Assembly (NCBI GenBank): GCA_021774435.1
Contig: JAJFJB010000168.1
Span: forward strand, 1 to 36,567
Source: Alphaproteobacteria bacterium
GTDB lineage: Bacteria > Pseudomonadota > Alphaproteobacteria > UBA8366 > GCA-2717185
Length of the DNA stretch: 36,567 nt
Direction: 5' to 3'
Program-made: the position numbers and the translations under genes
The notes under the pieces: model-generated
Databases searched by the model: none
What the model saw: the letters and a program-made list of their open reading frames with translations, nothing else
What the model was told of the DNA's origin: nothing
Part shown: piece after piece, positions 7,790 to 16,647 of the stretch
Layout of the letters: each line of letters opens with the position of its first letter
Position numbering within the stretch: position 1 is the stretch's first letter

Positions 7790-8635
7790 TTGTTTGAAAT
7801 CAATCCGCTCTCAGAGGCACTCGGAGCCGAAGTCGTCGGCCTGGACCTGGCAAAACCGCTTGGTGACGATGTGTTCGCAACGGTTCATCAGGCGCATCTG
7901 GCGCATCAGGTCCTGGTATTCCGTGACCAACAATTGACACCCGAACAGCATATTGCGTTCAGTAAAAGGTTCGGTGCGCTATCCGGTCACGTCTTCGATC
8001 AATTTCTTCTCCCCGACTATCCAGAAATTCTAAAAGTTTCGAACAAGAAAAAGGAAGACGGTGAGTTCGCGGGATTGCCGCAGGCCGGACGACGCTGGCA
8101 TTCCGATCTCGCCTATACCGCAACACCCAGTCTCGGATCCTTACTTTACGCACTCGAAATCCCGCCGGAAGGCGGCGATACGTTGTTCAACAACATGTAC
8201 CGCGCCTACGAAGCCCTGTCGGACGACACCAAGTCCCGGATCGAAGGACTGAAAGCGGAATTTCTCCTGGGCAGCGGCCGCAAATTTTATACCGACGCGG
8301 AGCGCCCTGCCCTCACCGCCGAGCAATTGGCGAAAGTCCCGCCCGTTCATCACCCAATTGTCCGCACCCATCCCGAAACCGGGCGCAAGGCGCTCTATGT
8401 TAGCCAGGCGCATACGGTCCGGATCCTTGACATGCCGGAGGCCGAAAGCGAGGCGCTGCTCGCGGAACTGACGGAGCACAGCGTTCAGCCCGAGTTCGTT
8501 TATCGTCACAAATGGCGATTGCACGATTTGGTCTTCTGGGACAATCGCTGCTGCATGCATATAGCGGAACCACCGCCGCCGGCATATGGACGCCATATGC
8601 ACCGGACAACTGTTGTCGGCGATAGACCTTACTAG
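7790..8635 (+). CDS. TauD/TfdA-family Fe(II)/2-oxoglutarate dioxygenase
   Basis: A 281-residue protein with the full active site of the TauD/TfdA family: WHSD gives iron ligands His104 and Asp106, WDNRCCMH gives the distal His257, and MHRTTVVGD gives Arg272, which binds 2-oxoglutarate. GGDTLF near 128-133 is also typical. The family hydroxylates taurine, 2,4-D, trimethyllysine and similar anionic compounds; the substrate here is not evident. Translation appears to start at TTG (7790-7792), well placed after GAGGAG; no in-frame ATG fits the conserved N-terminus. It is followed 91 bp later by an amino-acid carbamoylase, suggesting a shared role in catabolism of a nitrogen compound. Confidence 0.88.
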   Translation: MFEINPLSEALGAEVVGLDLAKPLGDDVFATVHQAHLAHQVLVFRDQQLTPEQHIAFSKRFGALSGHVFDQFLLPDYPEILKVSNKKKEDGEFAGLPQAGRRWHSDLAYTATPSLGSLLYALEIPPEGGDTLFNNMYRAYEALSDDTKSRIEGLKAEFLLGSGRKFYTDAERPALTAEQLAKVPPVHHPIVRTHPETGRKALYVSQAHTVRILDMPEAESEALLAELTEHSVQPEFVYRHKWRLHDLVFWDNRCCMHIAEPPPPAYGRHMHRTTVVGDRPY

Positions 8636-8726
8636 CCTCCAATCACATCAGGACACTAGGCAGAACGGTGGTCAGACGGTATGGGTTAATTCTATCGGAT
8701 ATCGTCATCCCTACAGGAGTTTCTCC

Positions 8727-9965
8727 ATGCCGCAAGTTAATGCCGAACGTCTCTTGAACGACTTGCGTAAGCTGCGCACCTTCGGCGCCGTAGATACCGG
8801 CGTCGTGCGGCCCGCGTTGAGCGATGTCGATATCGAGTCGCGCCACTGGCTCAAGAAGCGCTACGAAGAAGCGGGCCTGGAGGCATCGATCGACGGCGTC
8901 TCGAACGTCTTCGGGAAATCCCGGAACGATGGCCCGGCGCTGATTATCGGGTCGCACTCCGATACGCAGCCGCGAGGCGGTTGGCTCGACGGCGCACTTG
9001 GCGTGATTTACGGCTTGGAGATCGCGCGCGCCTGCGCGGACGATCCGAGCACGGCGCATCTCGCCGTCGATGCGGTTTCCTGGCAGGACGAAGAAAGCAA
9101 TTTCATTGGCTGCCTGGGCAGCCGGTCCTGGTGCGGCACCCTGGACCCGGCTGCGGAGGCCGCCGCCGTGGGCCGTGACGGCACCCCACTTGCCGATGCC
9201 TTGCGCCATGCCGGGCTGGAAGGCGTACCGCGTCAACAGATCGAGGACGGCCGCTATGTCGGCTACCTCGAAGCGCATATCGAGCAAGGTGCTTATCTGG
9301 AAGATGCCGGCGAGCAAATCGGTGTCGTAACGGCGATTGTCGGCATTCGCGGCATGACGATCTCTTTCGAGGGCGAACAAAACCATGCCGGGACGACAAC
9401 GATGGGACGTCGACGAGATGCCGCGACGGCATTATTTGAAGTGGCGCACCGGATTAACGAGGAATTTCCCAAGGTCGCAGACGAGCGCACGGTCTGGACA
9501 ATCGGTCAGGCCAAGATCGAGCCTGGCGCCTCGTCTATTGTCCCCGGCTATGCCGAAATGGCGCTGCAGTTCCGGGATCAGGACGAGGCAAAGCTGGACG
9601 CCTTTGAAAAGATCGTTGGCGGCTTGGTCGATGATGTTAACAATCGGGGCAAAATTAAAGCCGAAGTCGCGAGCGCAAGGGCGCCGATTCGGCCATCGAA
9701 TATGGCCGACAATCTTCAGAAACACATTGCCGGGGCGGCGGAAATGACCGCTCCCGGAAAATGGCGCCGGATGCCTAGCGCGGCAGGCCACGACCCGATG
9801 GTCATTCATGAAAAACTGCCTTGCGCGATGCTCTTCATTCCATCGATCAAAGGCATCAGCCACGCCTTTGGCGAAGACAGTCATGATGAAGATATCGTCG
9901 CGGGCTGTCAGGTACTCGCGGACGCGACGGCCACAATCCTGAAAGAAGCACGCGGCGAAATGTAA
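8727..9965 (+). CDS. N-carbamoyl-L-amino-acid hydrolase / allantoate amidohydrolase family (M20)
   Basis: A 412-residue metal-dependent amidohydrolase of the hydantoinase/carbamoylase family in peptidase clan M20. Metal ligands are visible: GSHSDT (His77), GWLDGALG (Asp88), QDEESN (Glu122/Glu123), EAHIEQG (His184) and a C-terminal AAGHDP His. GEQNHAGTT marks the dimerisation/substrate domain. The family cleaves N-carbamoyl amino acids, ureidoglycolate-type compounds or beta-ureidopropionate, giving amino acid, CO2 and ammonia. The ATG at 8727 follows AGGAG by 8 bases; the open frame before it overlaps the dioxygenase and is not coding. It is convergent with diaminopropionate ammonia-lyase. 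Confidence 0.88.
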   Translation: MPQVNAERLLNDLRKLRTFGAVDTGVVRPALSDVDIESRHWLKKRYEEAGLEASIDGVSNVFGKSRNDGPALIIGSHSDTQPRGGWLDGALGVIYGLEIARACADDPSTAHLAVDAVSWQDEESNFIGCLGSRSWCGTLDPAAEAAAVGRDGTPLADALRHAGLEGVPRQQIEDGRYVGYLEAHIEQGAYLEDAGEQIGVVTAIVGIRGMTISFEGEQNHAGTTTMGRRRDAATALFEVAHRINEEFPKVADERTVWTIGQAKIEPGASSIVPGYAEMALQFRDQDEAKLDAFEKIVGGLVDDVNNRGKIKAEVASARAPIRPSNMADNLQKHIAGAAEMTAPGKWRRMPSAAGHDPMVIHEKLPCAMLFIPSIKGISHAFGEDSHDEDIVAGCQVLADATATILKEARGEM

Positions 9966-9992
9966 GACGGCGAATTTGTCTTGCTAGGCCGT

Positions 9993-11219
9993 TTACGACT
10001 TAACCTGTTCGGCGGAACGACCGACGATCTTCTTATACATCGCGGGGTCGGTGGCGCCCTCGGAACCGAAAACGAGAACGCGGCTGTCGCCGTCAAGGCC
10101 GATCGCCCCGGCCAAGGCCGGTTGCTCGCGCGCGATTAAAGCGCCAGCCAATCCCGCGACCGCGGACTCGCCGGCCACAATGGCGGGATCTCCCACTATT
10201 GGATTAGCCAATAGCCGCATACAATCCGCAGCCGCTTCATCGGTGATCGTTGCAAAAGCGTCGGCGCCCGACTCAAGAATCTCCCACGCAAGCAGAGAGA
10301 TCTCACCGCAAGCGAGTCCGGCCATAATCGTATCAAGTCCGCCTTCGACGACTGTCGGGCCACCATTGCGTGCGCTTTGGTAGAGGCAATCCGCCAGTTC
10401 TGGCTCGACAACGATAAATCGTGGCCGCTCGGATCCCCATGCCTCCCAGACTTGCGCGCAGATGGCTGCCGCCAGCCCGCCGACACCGCCTTGAACGAAG
10501 ATGTGCGTCGGCCGCTCTCCCGCAGGCAACTGCGCCATCGCTTCCGCCGCCATGACTGTATAGCCCTGCATGACATCGCGGGGCACGTCCATGTAGCCGT
10601 CGTAGGAGGTATCGGATACGACGAAGCGCCCTTGTGTCTCTGAATCGGCCGCCGCTTCACGCACGGAGTCATCGTAGTTGCCCGGTGTTCGAACGACCGT
10701 TGCGCCCAAGGCCTCAATGGCGGCTTTCCGGCTTTCGCTCACCGTGGCATGGATATAGATCACACATTGGCACCCAAACATGCGCGCGCCCCACGCCACC
10801 GACCGGCCATGATTGCCGTCGGTCGCGCACGTCACCGTGAGACCGGAAACGATATCACGATGCCGTCCCGCCGAAAGCTCCAACGCCGTGACACTTATCT
10901 CATCCGTCCGGCGCGCAATTTCAGTCGCCAGCAATCGGTAGACGGCATAGGCACCGCCCAATGCCTTGAAGCTGCCGAGACCGAAACGTCCGCTTTCGTC
11001 CTTATACCAAACTCGCGCAAGACCCGCCTGTTCCGCCAAACCATCCAGTTGAATCAACGGCGTTTCCGCATAACCAGGCCATGATTTTATTTCGTCTGCC
11101 GCGGCGGCATGTCCTGAAGCATCCAAGACAGCAGACTGTCGAGGGCCATAGGGTACAGCGCCGGCTGCTTGCGGATTGAAGAAAAATTCGATGGCATGGG
11201 ACGCAAAGGGCGTCGTCAT
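9993..11219 (-). CDS. dpaL: Diaminopropionate ammonia-lyase
   Basis: A 408-residue fold-type II PLP enzyme. The segment YKDESGRFGLGSFKALGGA (72-90) is characteristic of this enzyme and places the Schiff-base Lys at 85. TCATDGNHGRSVAWGA is the substrate-binding loop, and FVQGGVGGLAAA the Gly-rich phosphate-binding loop. The enzyme converts 2,3-diaminopropionate (D or L) to pyruvate and two ammonia. A good ribosome site (AAAGGAT) precedes the ATG. In several bacteria (ygeX-ygeY-hyuA) this gene sits with amidohydrolases of the carbamoylase type, as here, although in opposite orientation. Length is normal for the family. Confidence 0.93.
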   Translation of the reverse strand: MTTPFASHAIEFFFNPQAAGAVPYGPRQSAVLDASGHAAAADEIKSWPGYAETPLIQLDGLAEQAGLARVWYKDESGRFGLGSFKALGGAYAVYRLLATEIARRTDEISVTALELSAGRHRDIVSGLTVTCATDGNHGRSVAWGARMFGCQCVIYIHATVSESRKAAIEALGATVVRTPGNYDDSVREAAADSETQGRFVVSDTSYDGYMDVPRDVMQGYTVMAAEAMAQLPAGERPTHIFVQGGVGGLAAAICAQVWEAWGSERPRFIVVEPELADCLYQSARNGGPTVVEGGLDTIMAGLACGEISLLAWEILESGADAFATITDEAAADCMRLLANPIVGDPAIVAGESAVAGLAGALIAREQPALAGAIGLDGDSRVLVFGSEGATDPAMYKKIVGRSAEQVKS

Positions 11220-11644
11220 CGTCTTATCCTTTTATCGAAGTTGATACCGGCGCGAAGGTTCAGATAACCCGTACGCGCGGCAAAACACCTGACACCATAG
11301 AAGAACCAATTCGCGGTTGGAATGGCGAATCAAAGTTCATTTGAAGGTGTGCCATTCGGTAATTAATCGCAAGCCAATCCCTCACCGGATTAAAAATCCC
11401 AAAATAGTCATAATTCAAATGTAGGTTCCTGAGGCTAGCCGTCAGCCCCGGATTCCGTGGCTTAAATGTATATTAATCAATTTTGTTCAACATGTTTTGC
11501 GTGCATTTTCAAACTCTTGCAATTGGAACGCAGACCACCAAACCTAAATTTTAGGTTAAGATGAAAACCGAGCGAGAGAAATGGGACAGGACCGAACAAT
11601 GACGAGGTGTGTAGCGCGATAGAGAACCAAAGGAGTCGGCAAAT
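11220..11644. other. Divergent intergenic region between dpaL and prkA
   Basis: These 425 bp hold no convincing gene. The part near prkA (about 11340-11560) is clearly more AT-rich than the flanking coding DNA and should contain divergent promoters. It holds a 17-bp inverted repeat (11541-11557) and a looser pair CATTTGAA (11338-11345) / TTCAAATG (11414-11421) in inverse orientation. I find no good sigma-70, sigma-54 or EcfG match. A ribosome site AAGGAG lies about 10 bases before prkA. Confidence 0.6.
11541..11557. promoter_or_regulatory. 17-bp perfect inverted repeat upstream of prkA
   Basis: AACCTAAA and TTTAGGTT flank one central T, a perfect dyad about 88 bp before the prkA start. Its size and symmetry fit a dimeric repressor or activator site. 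The binding protein is unknown. Confidence 0.5.
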
Positions 11645-13579
11645 ATGGAAGTGTTTGATGTCTTTACTGATCTCTACAAACGTGGAAGTCAGGACGAATT
11701 AAGCTTACAGGACTTTCTATTAGGGTGTCGCGAAGATCCGATGATGCACGCGACAGCGGCGGAGCGGATGATTGCGGCTGTCGGCGAACCTGAAGTTATC
11801 GATACGAGCGCAGATCAGAGACTGGGCCGGATTTTTCTGAACCGGACGATCAAACGTTATCCCGCCTTCAAAGATCTATACGGAATGGAAGACACGATCG
11901 AGCGGATCGTTGGCTTCTTCCGACACGCAGCACAAGGCCTCGAAGAACGCAAACAAATCCTCTATCTGCTTGGCCCGGTTGGGGGCGGCAAGTCGACACT
12001 CGCCGAACACCTCAAAGCGCTGATGGAGCGCGAGCCGGTTTACGTCCTTAAAGCCGGTGATGAAATAAGCCCCCTTTACGAATCGCCGCTCGGCCTCTTC
12101 GACCGCGAACAGATGGGTGATCTGCTCGAAGACAAATATGGCATCCCCAAACGCAAATTGAGCGGCCTGATATCGCCTTGGGCGGTAAAACGGCTGGACG
12201 AATTCGGTGGCGACATCTCGAAATTTTCAATCGTGAAGCTCCACCCCTCGCGCCTCCGTCAAATCGGCGTCGCCAAGACGGAGCCGGGCGATGAGAACAA
12301 CCAGGATATTTCGACACTGACGGGTAAACTCGATATCCGAAAACTGGAACACCTCAGTCAAAACGACCCGGACGCCTACAGCTATTCCGGCGGCCTTAAC
12401 TGTACGACGCAAGGCTTGCTCGAATTCGTGGAGATGTTCAAGGCGCCGATCAAGGTCCTGCATCCACTCCTGACCGCAACGCAGGAGCAAAACTATACGG
12501 GTACCGAAAATATCGGCGGCATGCCCTATCACGGGATCGTCGTCGCGCACTCGAACGAGGCTGAGTGGCAGCAATTTCGCAACAACAAGAACAACGAAGC
12601 CTTCCTGGACCGTATCAGTGTCGTCAAGGTGCCGTATTGCCTGCGCGTCACGGAAGAAACCAAAATCTACCAGAAGCTGCTCGAAAACAGCGCACTCGGT
12701 GAAGCGCAATGCGCCCCGGAGACGCTCGGCCTGATGAGTCGGTTCTGCGTCCTTACCCGACTGCGTGAGCATGAGAACTCGACGCTGATTTCCAAGCTTC
12801 GCGTGTATGACGGCGAAAACCTGAAAGACACCGACCCCAAAGCCAAGTCCATCCAGGAGTATCGGGATACGGCCGGCGTCGATGAGGGCATGACCGGCGT
12901 CAGTACGCGGTTTGCGTTCAAGGTTCTGTCCGCGACATTCAATCACGACTTCGACGAAGTCGCCGCCGATCCGGTACACCTCATGTATGTCCTCGAAAAC
13001 GCGATCAAGCGCGAGCAGTTCAGCGAGGACACCGAAAACGCCTATCTCGACTTCATCAAATCCGAACTGGCGCCACGTTATGCGGAGTTCATCGGCCATG
13101 AAATACAGAAAGCCTATCTGGAATCCTACAGGGATTATGGTCAGAACCTCTTCGACCGGTATATCGCCTATGCCGACGCGTGGATCGAGGATCAGGACTA
13201 CAAAGACCCGGACACTGGGCAGATGTACGACCGCGAAATCTTGGAGTCGGAGCTCGCCAAAATCGAAAAACCGGCCGGCATAACGAACTCAAAAGATTTC
13301 CGAAACGAAGTCGTCAAGTTTGCCCTCCGCGCGCGCGCGGAAAACGACGGACAAAATCCCGACTGGTCCAGCTACGAAAAGCTCAAATCCGTCATTGAAA
13401 AACGGATGTTCGGGCAAGTCGAGGATCTTTTGCCGGTGATCAGTTTCGGCAGCAAAAAAGACAAGGACACCGACGCGAAGCACCACGAATTCGTCGAGCG
13501 CATGATCGAGCGTGGCTACAGCAAACGGCAGGTCCGGCGTCTCGTTGAGTGGTACATGCGGGTCAACAAGGCCGGCTAG
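11645..13579 (+). CDS. prkA: PrkA serine protein kinase
   Basis: A 644-residue PrkA/YeaG protein. The AAA-type N-terminal domain contains the Walker A loop GPVGGGKST at 110-118; residues to about 390 form the PrkA AAA domain and the C-terminal part is the kinase-associated domain. Length and sequence are typical. In enterobacteria YeaG and its partner YeaH respond to nitrogen starvation and stationary phase; in Bacillus PrkA is linked to sporulation and reported to act as a kinase or Lon-like protease. It heads a three-gene operon with yeaH-like (26 bp gap) and spoVR-like genes, the standard order in proteobacteria. The ATG has AAGGAG upstream. Confidence 0.95.
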   Translation: MEVFDVFTDLYKRGSQDELSLQDFLLGCREDPMMHATAAERMIAAVGEPEVIDTSADQRLGRIFLNRTIKRYPAFKDLYGMEDTIERIVGFFRHAAQGLEERKQILYLLGPVGGGKSTLAEHLKALMEREPVYVLKAGDEISPLYESPLGLFDREQMGDLLEDKYGIPKRKLSGLISPWAVKRLDEFGGDISKFSIVKLHPSRLRQIGVAKTEPGDENNQDISTLTGKLDIRKLEHLSQNDPDAYSYSGGLNCTTQGLLEFVEMFKAPIKVLHPLLTATQEQNYTGTENIGGMPYHGIVVAHSNEAEWQQFRNNKNNEAFLDRISVVKVPYCLRVTEETKIYQKLLENSALGEAQCAPETLGLMSRFCVLTRLREHENSTLISKLRVYDGENLKDTDPKAKSIQEYRDTAGVDEGMTGVSTRFAFKVLSATFNHDFDEVAADPVHLMYVLENAIKREQFSEDTENAYLDFIKSELAPRYAEFIGHEIQKAYLESYRDYGQNLFDRYIAYADAWIEDQDYKDPDTGQMYDREILESELAKIEKPAGITNSKDFRNEVVKFALRARAENDGQNPDWSSYEKLKSVIEKRMFGQVEDLLPVISFGSKKDKDTDAKHHEFVERMIERGYSKRQVRRLVEWYMRVNKAG

Positions 13580-13605
13580 GTCCGGCTACAGAGAAAGGGG
13601 GTGCT

Positions 13606-14919
13606 ATGCCCCACTTTATCGACCGTCGTCTCAATCCGAAGGATAAGAGCCTTGGCAACCGCCAGCGTTTCCTGAAGCGCGTACGCTCGCAGGTTAAACA
13701 AGCTGTCGACAAGGCAATCCAAGGCCGCAACATTGCCGATGCAGACAAGGGTGAGACGGTCACGATACCGACAAAGGGGATCGCCCAGCCGACCTTCCGG
13801 CATGGCGCGACCGGCGGTTACCGCGAACGTGTGATGCCGGGGAACAAGGAGTTCCAGGCCGGCGACACGATCGACAAGCCCCCGGCGGGTGGTGGCGGTG
13901 CCGGCGGGAAAGAGGGCGCGGATCAAGGCGAGGCCGAAGATACGTTCGTCTTCGCGCTCTCCCGGGAGGAGTTCCTCGATCTGTTTTTTGAGGATCTCGA
14001 ACTCCCGGACCTCATTAAGCGGCACCTCAAGGAAGTCGTTTCGAACAAGTATCGCCGCGCCGGCTACTCGATGGCCGGATCGCCGGCGAATATCAACGTC
14101 ACTCAAACCATGCGCCGCAGTTTGGGACGCCGGCTGGCCCTAAAACGTCCCAAAGAAGAAGGAATTCAAGAACTCCGGCAGGAGATCTTTGCACTCGAAA
14201 AGGTATCGGAGCCGACAATCGAGCAATGGGCCCGCCTCAAGGAACTGCATAAAACGCTGGAAGAACTGCAGCGCAAACAGCGTGTGATCGCTTACATCGA
14301 CCCTCTCGACGTCCGCTACAACTATTTTCAGCCAAAACCGGAACCGAATGCCAATGCGGTCATGTTCTGCCTCATGGACACCTCGGCATCGATGGGCGAA
14401 CGAGAAAAGGATCTCGCCAAACGGTTCTTCGTCCTACTGCACCTGTTCCTGAAACGCCGCTACGACCGGATTGATGTCGTCTTTATCCGTCATACGCACG
14501 AATCCAGTGAAGTCGACGAAGAAACATTCTTCTATGCGCGGGAGAGCGGCGGCACTGTCGTCAGTACGGCCTTGGTCGAGATGCAAAAGGTACTTACGAA
14601 GCGCTACCCACCCTCGGAATGGAATATCTATGCGGCGCAAGCCTCAGACGGTGAAAACTTCTCTGGCGACTCGGCGAAATGTATCGATCTCCTGAATGAA
14701 GTGCTGATGCCGGTCTGCCAGTATTTCGCCTACATCGAAATCCTCGATGAGCGTGAAGCGGATATCATCAAGGACGAAACGCAAGGCGCGGAGCTATGGC
14801 GTTCCTATCGTCAGGTCTATGAGTCTTGGTCGAACTTCGCGATGAAGCGGATCAGCACGCCAGCGGATATCTACCCGGTATTCCGTGAACTCTTCGCAAA
14901 AAAGAACGAAAAGGTCTGA
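13606..14919 (+). CDS. yeaH: YeaH/YhbH family protein (UPF0229) with VWA-like domain
   Basis: A 437-residue protein of the UPF0229 family, the constant partner of PrkA. The N-terminus MPHFIDRRLNP and the basic stretch after it are conserved. Residues 92-111 are a Gly-rich linker. The C-terminal half is a von Willebrand A-like fold with the metal-binding DTSAS (258-262) in VMFCLMDTSASMG. Such domains bind partners through a divalent cation. No enzymatic function is established. The ATG at 13606 follows a run of Gs in AAAGGGGG; the frame upstream overlaps the end of prkA and is not coding. The next gene starts 4 bp after its stop, suggesting translational coupling. Confidence 0.93.
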   Translation: MPHFIDRRLNPKDKSLGNRQRFLKRVRSQVKQAVDKAIQGRNIADADKGETVTIPTKGIAQPTFRHGATGGYRERVMPGNKEFQAGDTIDKPPAGGGGAGGKEGADQGEAEDTFVFALSREEFLDLFFEDLELPDLIKRHLKEVVSNKYRRAGYSMAGSPANINVTQTMRRSLGRRLALKRPKEEGIQELRQEIFALEKVSEPTIEQWARLKELHKTLEELQRKQRVIAYIDPLDVRYNYFQPKPEPNANAVMFCLMDTSASMGEREKDLAKRFFVLLHLFLKRRYDRIDVVFIRHTHESSEVDEETFFYARESGGTVVSTALVEMQKVLTKRYPPSEWNIYAAQASDGENFSGDSAKCIDLLNEVLMPVCQYFAYIEILDEREADIIKDETQGAELWRSYRQVYESWSNFAMKRISTPADIYPVFRELFAKKNEKV

Positions 14920-14923
14920 CGCG

Positions 14924-16426
14924 ATGGCGAAGCGCGCGAAGAAGGCAGATCCGCTTTTCGAAAGTTCCAGTTGGGACTTCGAAACCATGCAGCGGACCTA
15001 CGATGCGATCGAAGACATCGCGTTGAACGATCTTGGATTGGACGTCTATACGAACCAGATCGAGATCATTTCTTCGGAACAAATGCTGGACGCCTACTCT
15101 TCGATCGGCATGCCGCTGATGTATCAGCACTGGTCCTTCGGCAAGCATTTCGTCCAGGAAGAAAAACTCTACAACAAAGGGCTACGGGGTCTCGCTTACG
15201 AAATCGTCATCAATTCCAATCCCTGCATCAGCTACAATATGGAAGAAAACACGATGGCCATGCAGACGCTGGTCATGGCCCATGCCGCCTTCGGGCATAA
15301 CCATTTTTTCAAGAACAATTACCTGTTTAAGCAGTGGACCGACGCCGACGGTATTCTCGATTATCTTGAATTCGCGAAAGGCTATATCGCCAAATGCGAA
15401 GAGCGCCACGGACCGGACGCGGTGGAGGAGATACTGGACGCCGCGCACGCCCTCATGGAGCACGGCGTTTATCGCTACCGCCGCCCGCCGGAACCCTCCC
15501 TGCGGGAGAAGAAAGAGCGCGAGCGTGAACGCCAGGAACACGAAGAACGCGAATTCAACGATCTTTGGCGAACCGTGCCCGGCGCGGACAAAGAACTAAT
15601 AGACGATTCAGAAAAAGACGCGCAGGAACGCAAAAAGCACTTGCGCCTGCCAGAGGAAAACCTGTTGCACTTCATCAAGCGCTACAGTCCCGTGCTTAAA
15701 ACGTGGCAACGGGATCTGCTGGATATCGTCAGCAACATCGCGCAGTATTTTTACCCGCAAAAACAAACCAAGGTGATGAACGAAGGCTGTGCCTGCTTCG
15801 TCCATTTCTACATCGTGAACGCGCTCTACGATAAAGGATTACTGCCGCAGGGCGCGATGCTCGAAATTCTGCATAGTCATTCCAACGTGCTGGCGCAGCC
15901 CGATTTCGACGATCAGCGATATGGCGGGATTAATCCCTATGCCCTGGGCTTCGCGATGATGGAAGATATTCGGCGCATTTGTGTCGATCCTACCGACGAA
16001 GACCGGGAGTGGTTCCCCGAAATCGCGGGATCCGTGGATTGGCGCAGTGTCCTAAAAGATGCCTGGTCGAATTACCGCGACGAATCCTTTATCCAGCAAT
16101 TTTTGAGCCCCAAGCTGATGCGGCAATTCCGACTCTTCACCTTGACGGACCAGTCAGAAGAAAAATTCTATTCAATATCGGCTATTCATAATAAACGCGG
16201 TTACCGTCAGGTCCGCGCTTCACTCGCACGATCCTATGATATCGCGGTTCTGGACCCGGATATTCAGATCGTCGACGTCGATCTGCTCGGCGATCGGCAA
16301 TTGCGCCTGAAACATACCATGCGAGACGGGATTCCACTGGAGGAGCGGAACCGGGACATGGTCCTGGCGCACCTGAAAACGCTCTGGGGATACGACGTCG
16401 TATTAGAGCAGGAAAGCGCGACCTAA
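14924..16426 (+). CDS. spoVR: SpoVR family protein (YcgB-like)
   Basis: A 500-residue SpoVR/YcgB protein, full length. Family segments are intact: MYQHWSFGK (about 66-74), SYNMEENTMAMQTLVMAHAA and FGHNHFFKNNY (His-rich, about 125-135), and NEGCACFVHFYI in the middle. Several conserved His/Glu residues suggest metal binding, but no reaction is known. In Bacillus it affects spore cortex formation; in non-sporulating bacteria it always travels with prkA and yeaH. The start ATG at 14924 is 4 bp after the yeaH stop, inside the stop/start coupling zone. Confidence 0.95.
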   Translation: MAKRAKKADPLFESSSWDFETMQRTYDAIEDIALNDLGLDVYTNQIEIISSEQMLDAYSSIGMPLMYQHWSFGKHFVQEEKLYNKGLRGLAYEIVINSNPCISYNMEENTMAMQTLVMAHAAFGHNHFFKNNYLFKQWTDADGILDYLEFAKGYIAKCEERHGPDAVEEILDAAHALMEHGVYRYRRPPEPSLREKKERERERQEHEEREFNDLWRTVPGADKELIDDSEKDAQERKKHLRLPEENLLHFIKRYSPVLKTWQRDLLDIVSNIAQYFYPQKQTKVMNEGCACFVHFYIVNALYDKGLLPQGAMLEILHSHSNVLAQPDFDDQRYGGINPYALGFAMMEDIRRICVDPTDEDREWFPEIAGSVDWRSVLKDAWSNYRDESFIQQFLSPKLMRQFRLFTLTDQSEEKFYSISAIHNKRGYRQVRASLARSYDIAVLDPDIQIVDVDLLGDRQLRLKHTMRDGIPLEERNRDMVLAHLKTLWGYDVVLEQESAT

Positions 16427-16514
16427 CGCCGATTCCAACGCCCTTTTGCACAAATATCTTATGCGCCAAGCACACAACTAAAAATAGATTTCAAGAAAGT
16501 GTCGACGCACCCCC

Positions 16515-16640
16515 CCAGCAAACGATAAAATGCTGGAAAGTGCGCGGCCTGCCTGCCGAGCGTTTCCTTGGCGGAGAGGCCTGTGCGCACCATATCATTA
16601 ATGGACTGGCCGCCTGTGTGCGGCCTCTTAATTCGGGAGA
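16515..16640 (+). ncRNA. Candidate structured leader with two exclusive folds, upstream of a molybdenum hydroxylase gene
   Basis: Hairpin 1 pairs CCAGCA (16515-16520) with TGCTGG (16531-16536). Segment U, GTGCGCGGCCT (16540-16550), pairs with segment M, AGGCCTGTGCGCAC (16577-16590), as 11 bp with a 3-base bulge, enclosing a 7-bp hairpin (16554-16573). Segment D, GTGTGCGGCCT (16616-16626), repeats U with one change, so M can pair equally with D. When M is bound to U, D is free to form hairpin GGCCGC/GCGGCC (16608-16625). The ribosome site GGGAGA is at 16635-16640. Two alternative partners for one strand just before a ribosome site is switch-like, but GC-rich DNA forms hairpins easily and I match no known riboswitch class. 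Confidence 0.4.
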
Positions 16641-16647
16641 TTGAAGT

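Noticed and set aside
8643-9386. 247-codon open frame on the minus strand inside the carbamoylase
   Set aside because: The opposite strand encodes all metal ligands of the M20 carbamoylase family.
9966-9992. Terminator between the convergent carbamoylase and dpaL genes
   Set aside because: Only a 5-bp stem with a long loop can be drawn and there is no T run.
11525-11557. EcfG general-stress promoter before prkA, starting from GGAAC
   Set aside because: No CGTT-like -10 lies 16-17 bases downstream; the nearest GTT is about 25 bases away.
12227-13099. 290-codon open frame on the minus strand inside prkA
   Set aside because: It lies opposite a fully conserved PrkA, has no ribosome site or recognisable domain, and is a by-product of GC-rich codon use.
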